Of a stretch of DNA of 64,000 nt, positions 63,490-64,000 are shown in pieces; position 1 is the first letter of the stretch; the number at the start of each line of letters is the position of its first letter. A program made the position numbers and the translations under genes. Under the pieces are notes generated by a model. The model did not search any database. It had not been told where the DNA came from and saw nothing but the letters and a program-made list of their open reading frames with translations. Origin of the DNA: Trichoplusia ni (taxonomy: Eukaryota; Arthropoda; Insecta; Lepidoptera; Noctuidae); NCBI RefSeq assembly GCF_003590095.1, contig NC_039492.1:10726001-10790000 (forward strand), read 5' to 3'.

Positions 63490-64000
63490 TGTGACATAGT
63501 GCAGCTGGCTGCAGCAGCAGAATCCTCGCACTGCTGTCACTTTTTTTTTATTTTTTAACACATATGCAAATCTTATAAAGGCTTAAGTGAGCCAGTATGT
63601 TCAGGTAGAGGCTCTCTTTTTGTTCAAACGGCACGACCAATGTTAAAAAAGCCGATTGTTTACATTGGTATTTTCAATTCTTCAACAAATTTGCCTTTTC
63701 AAAGGTAATTTTCTGGCTTGGGCAATACTATTTATCTCTCTCTCGTTTTAGTCTGGCTGTCATCTCTCTCACACAATTGATTAGATAAGGTTCATTCGTG
63801 AAGAATGTTTTGTATCATATCCATATACTATTTTTTTTCATTTTGAAACTTAAAATATTTGTATTTTTTTCTTTGATAGTTAAAAACTTCCACGCATTTA
63901 ATTTTCATTCATCAATTATTGGTTAGCCGTTGAATATTTTAATGACCATTACAATTGTTAAACGCACCCTAGTTTAATTGTGGCTAAATGTGAAGGTATG
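63490..64000. other. AT-rich flank, nothing recognised
   Basis: T-rich sequence with one small inverted motif (gtgacatagtgcagc and cactgctgtcac near 63490-63540). It may include distal promoter or 5' UTR exon sequence of the V-ATPase gene, but nothing supports a specific call. Confidence 0.4.

Overview
The window is animal nuclear DNA and most likely comes from a moth; a noctuid-like species is my inference. Support for this: five spliced metazoan genes with GT-AG introns, an AT-rich background, and scattered repeats typical of Lepidoptera. The repeats are Helitron-like elements with CTAGT/ACTAG ends, tRNA-derived and 5S-rRNA-like SINEs, short inverted-repeat MITEs, a decayed Penelope-like element and a 5'-truncated LINE copy. 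No bacterial, organellar, CRISPR or rRNA gene features were seen, and no intact tRNA gene.

Layout from left to right. (1) 300-18172, minus strand: the 5' part of a phospholipase B1-like GDSL lipase gene. It has six visible exons and a 14.35-kb first intron, and it runs off the left edge. (2) 18173-26002: intergenic, with a MITE, SINE relics and a Helitron-like element. (3) 26003-29806, plus: dynactin subunit 4 (p62), 8 coding exons, 488 aa. (4) 31530-32969, minus: intronless protoporphyrinogen oxidase, 479 aa, with a 5S-like SINE between it and dynactin 4. (5) 34142-36648, plus: a membrane-anchored JmjC/cupin-type oxygenase, 5 exons, 323 aa, with a TATA-plus-initiator promoter and a dead Penelope-like element in its last intron. 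(6) 37694-62402, minus: the V-ATPase V0 subunit a gene, 18 coding exons, 842 aa, filling the right 40% of the window. A 5'-truncated retrotransposon with its target-site duplication sits just upstream of its start.

Exon chains were built by hand. The V-ATPase, dynactin, JmjC and phospholipase models keep frame across every proposed GT-AG junction. The genes are functionally unrelated housekeeping or accessory genes: proton pumping, dynein cargo adaptation, haem synthesis, a putative hydroxylase and lipid digestion. I see no operon-like logic, and neighbouring genes alternate in strand.

The most interesting signal is in the V-ATPase subunit a gene. Exon 4 (56590-56675) has a second, sequence-unrelated but phase-compatible version at 55670-55758, inside the next intron. 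This predicts two mutually exclusive isoforms (842 and 843 aa) that differ in a short N-terminal cytosolic segment. Other points worth a look are a CpG-rich island with a perfect CRE in V-ATPase intron 6, a solo copy of the Penelope terminal repeat in V-ATPase intron 1, a duplicated exon-intron boundary in the lipase gene, and perfect 19- and 22-bp hairpins in introns.
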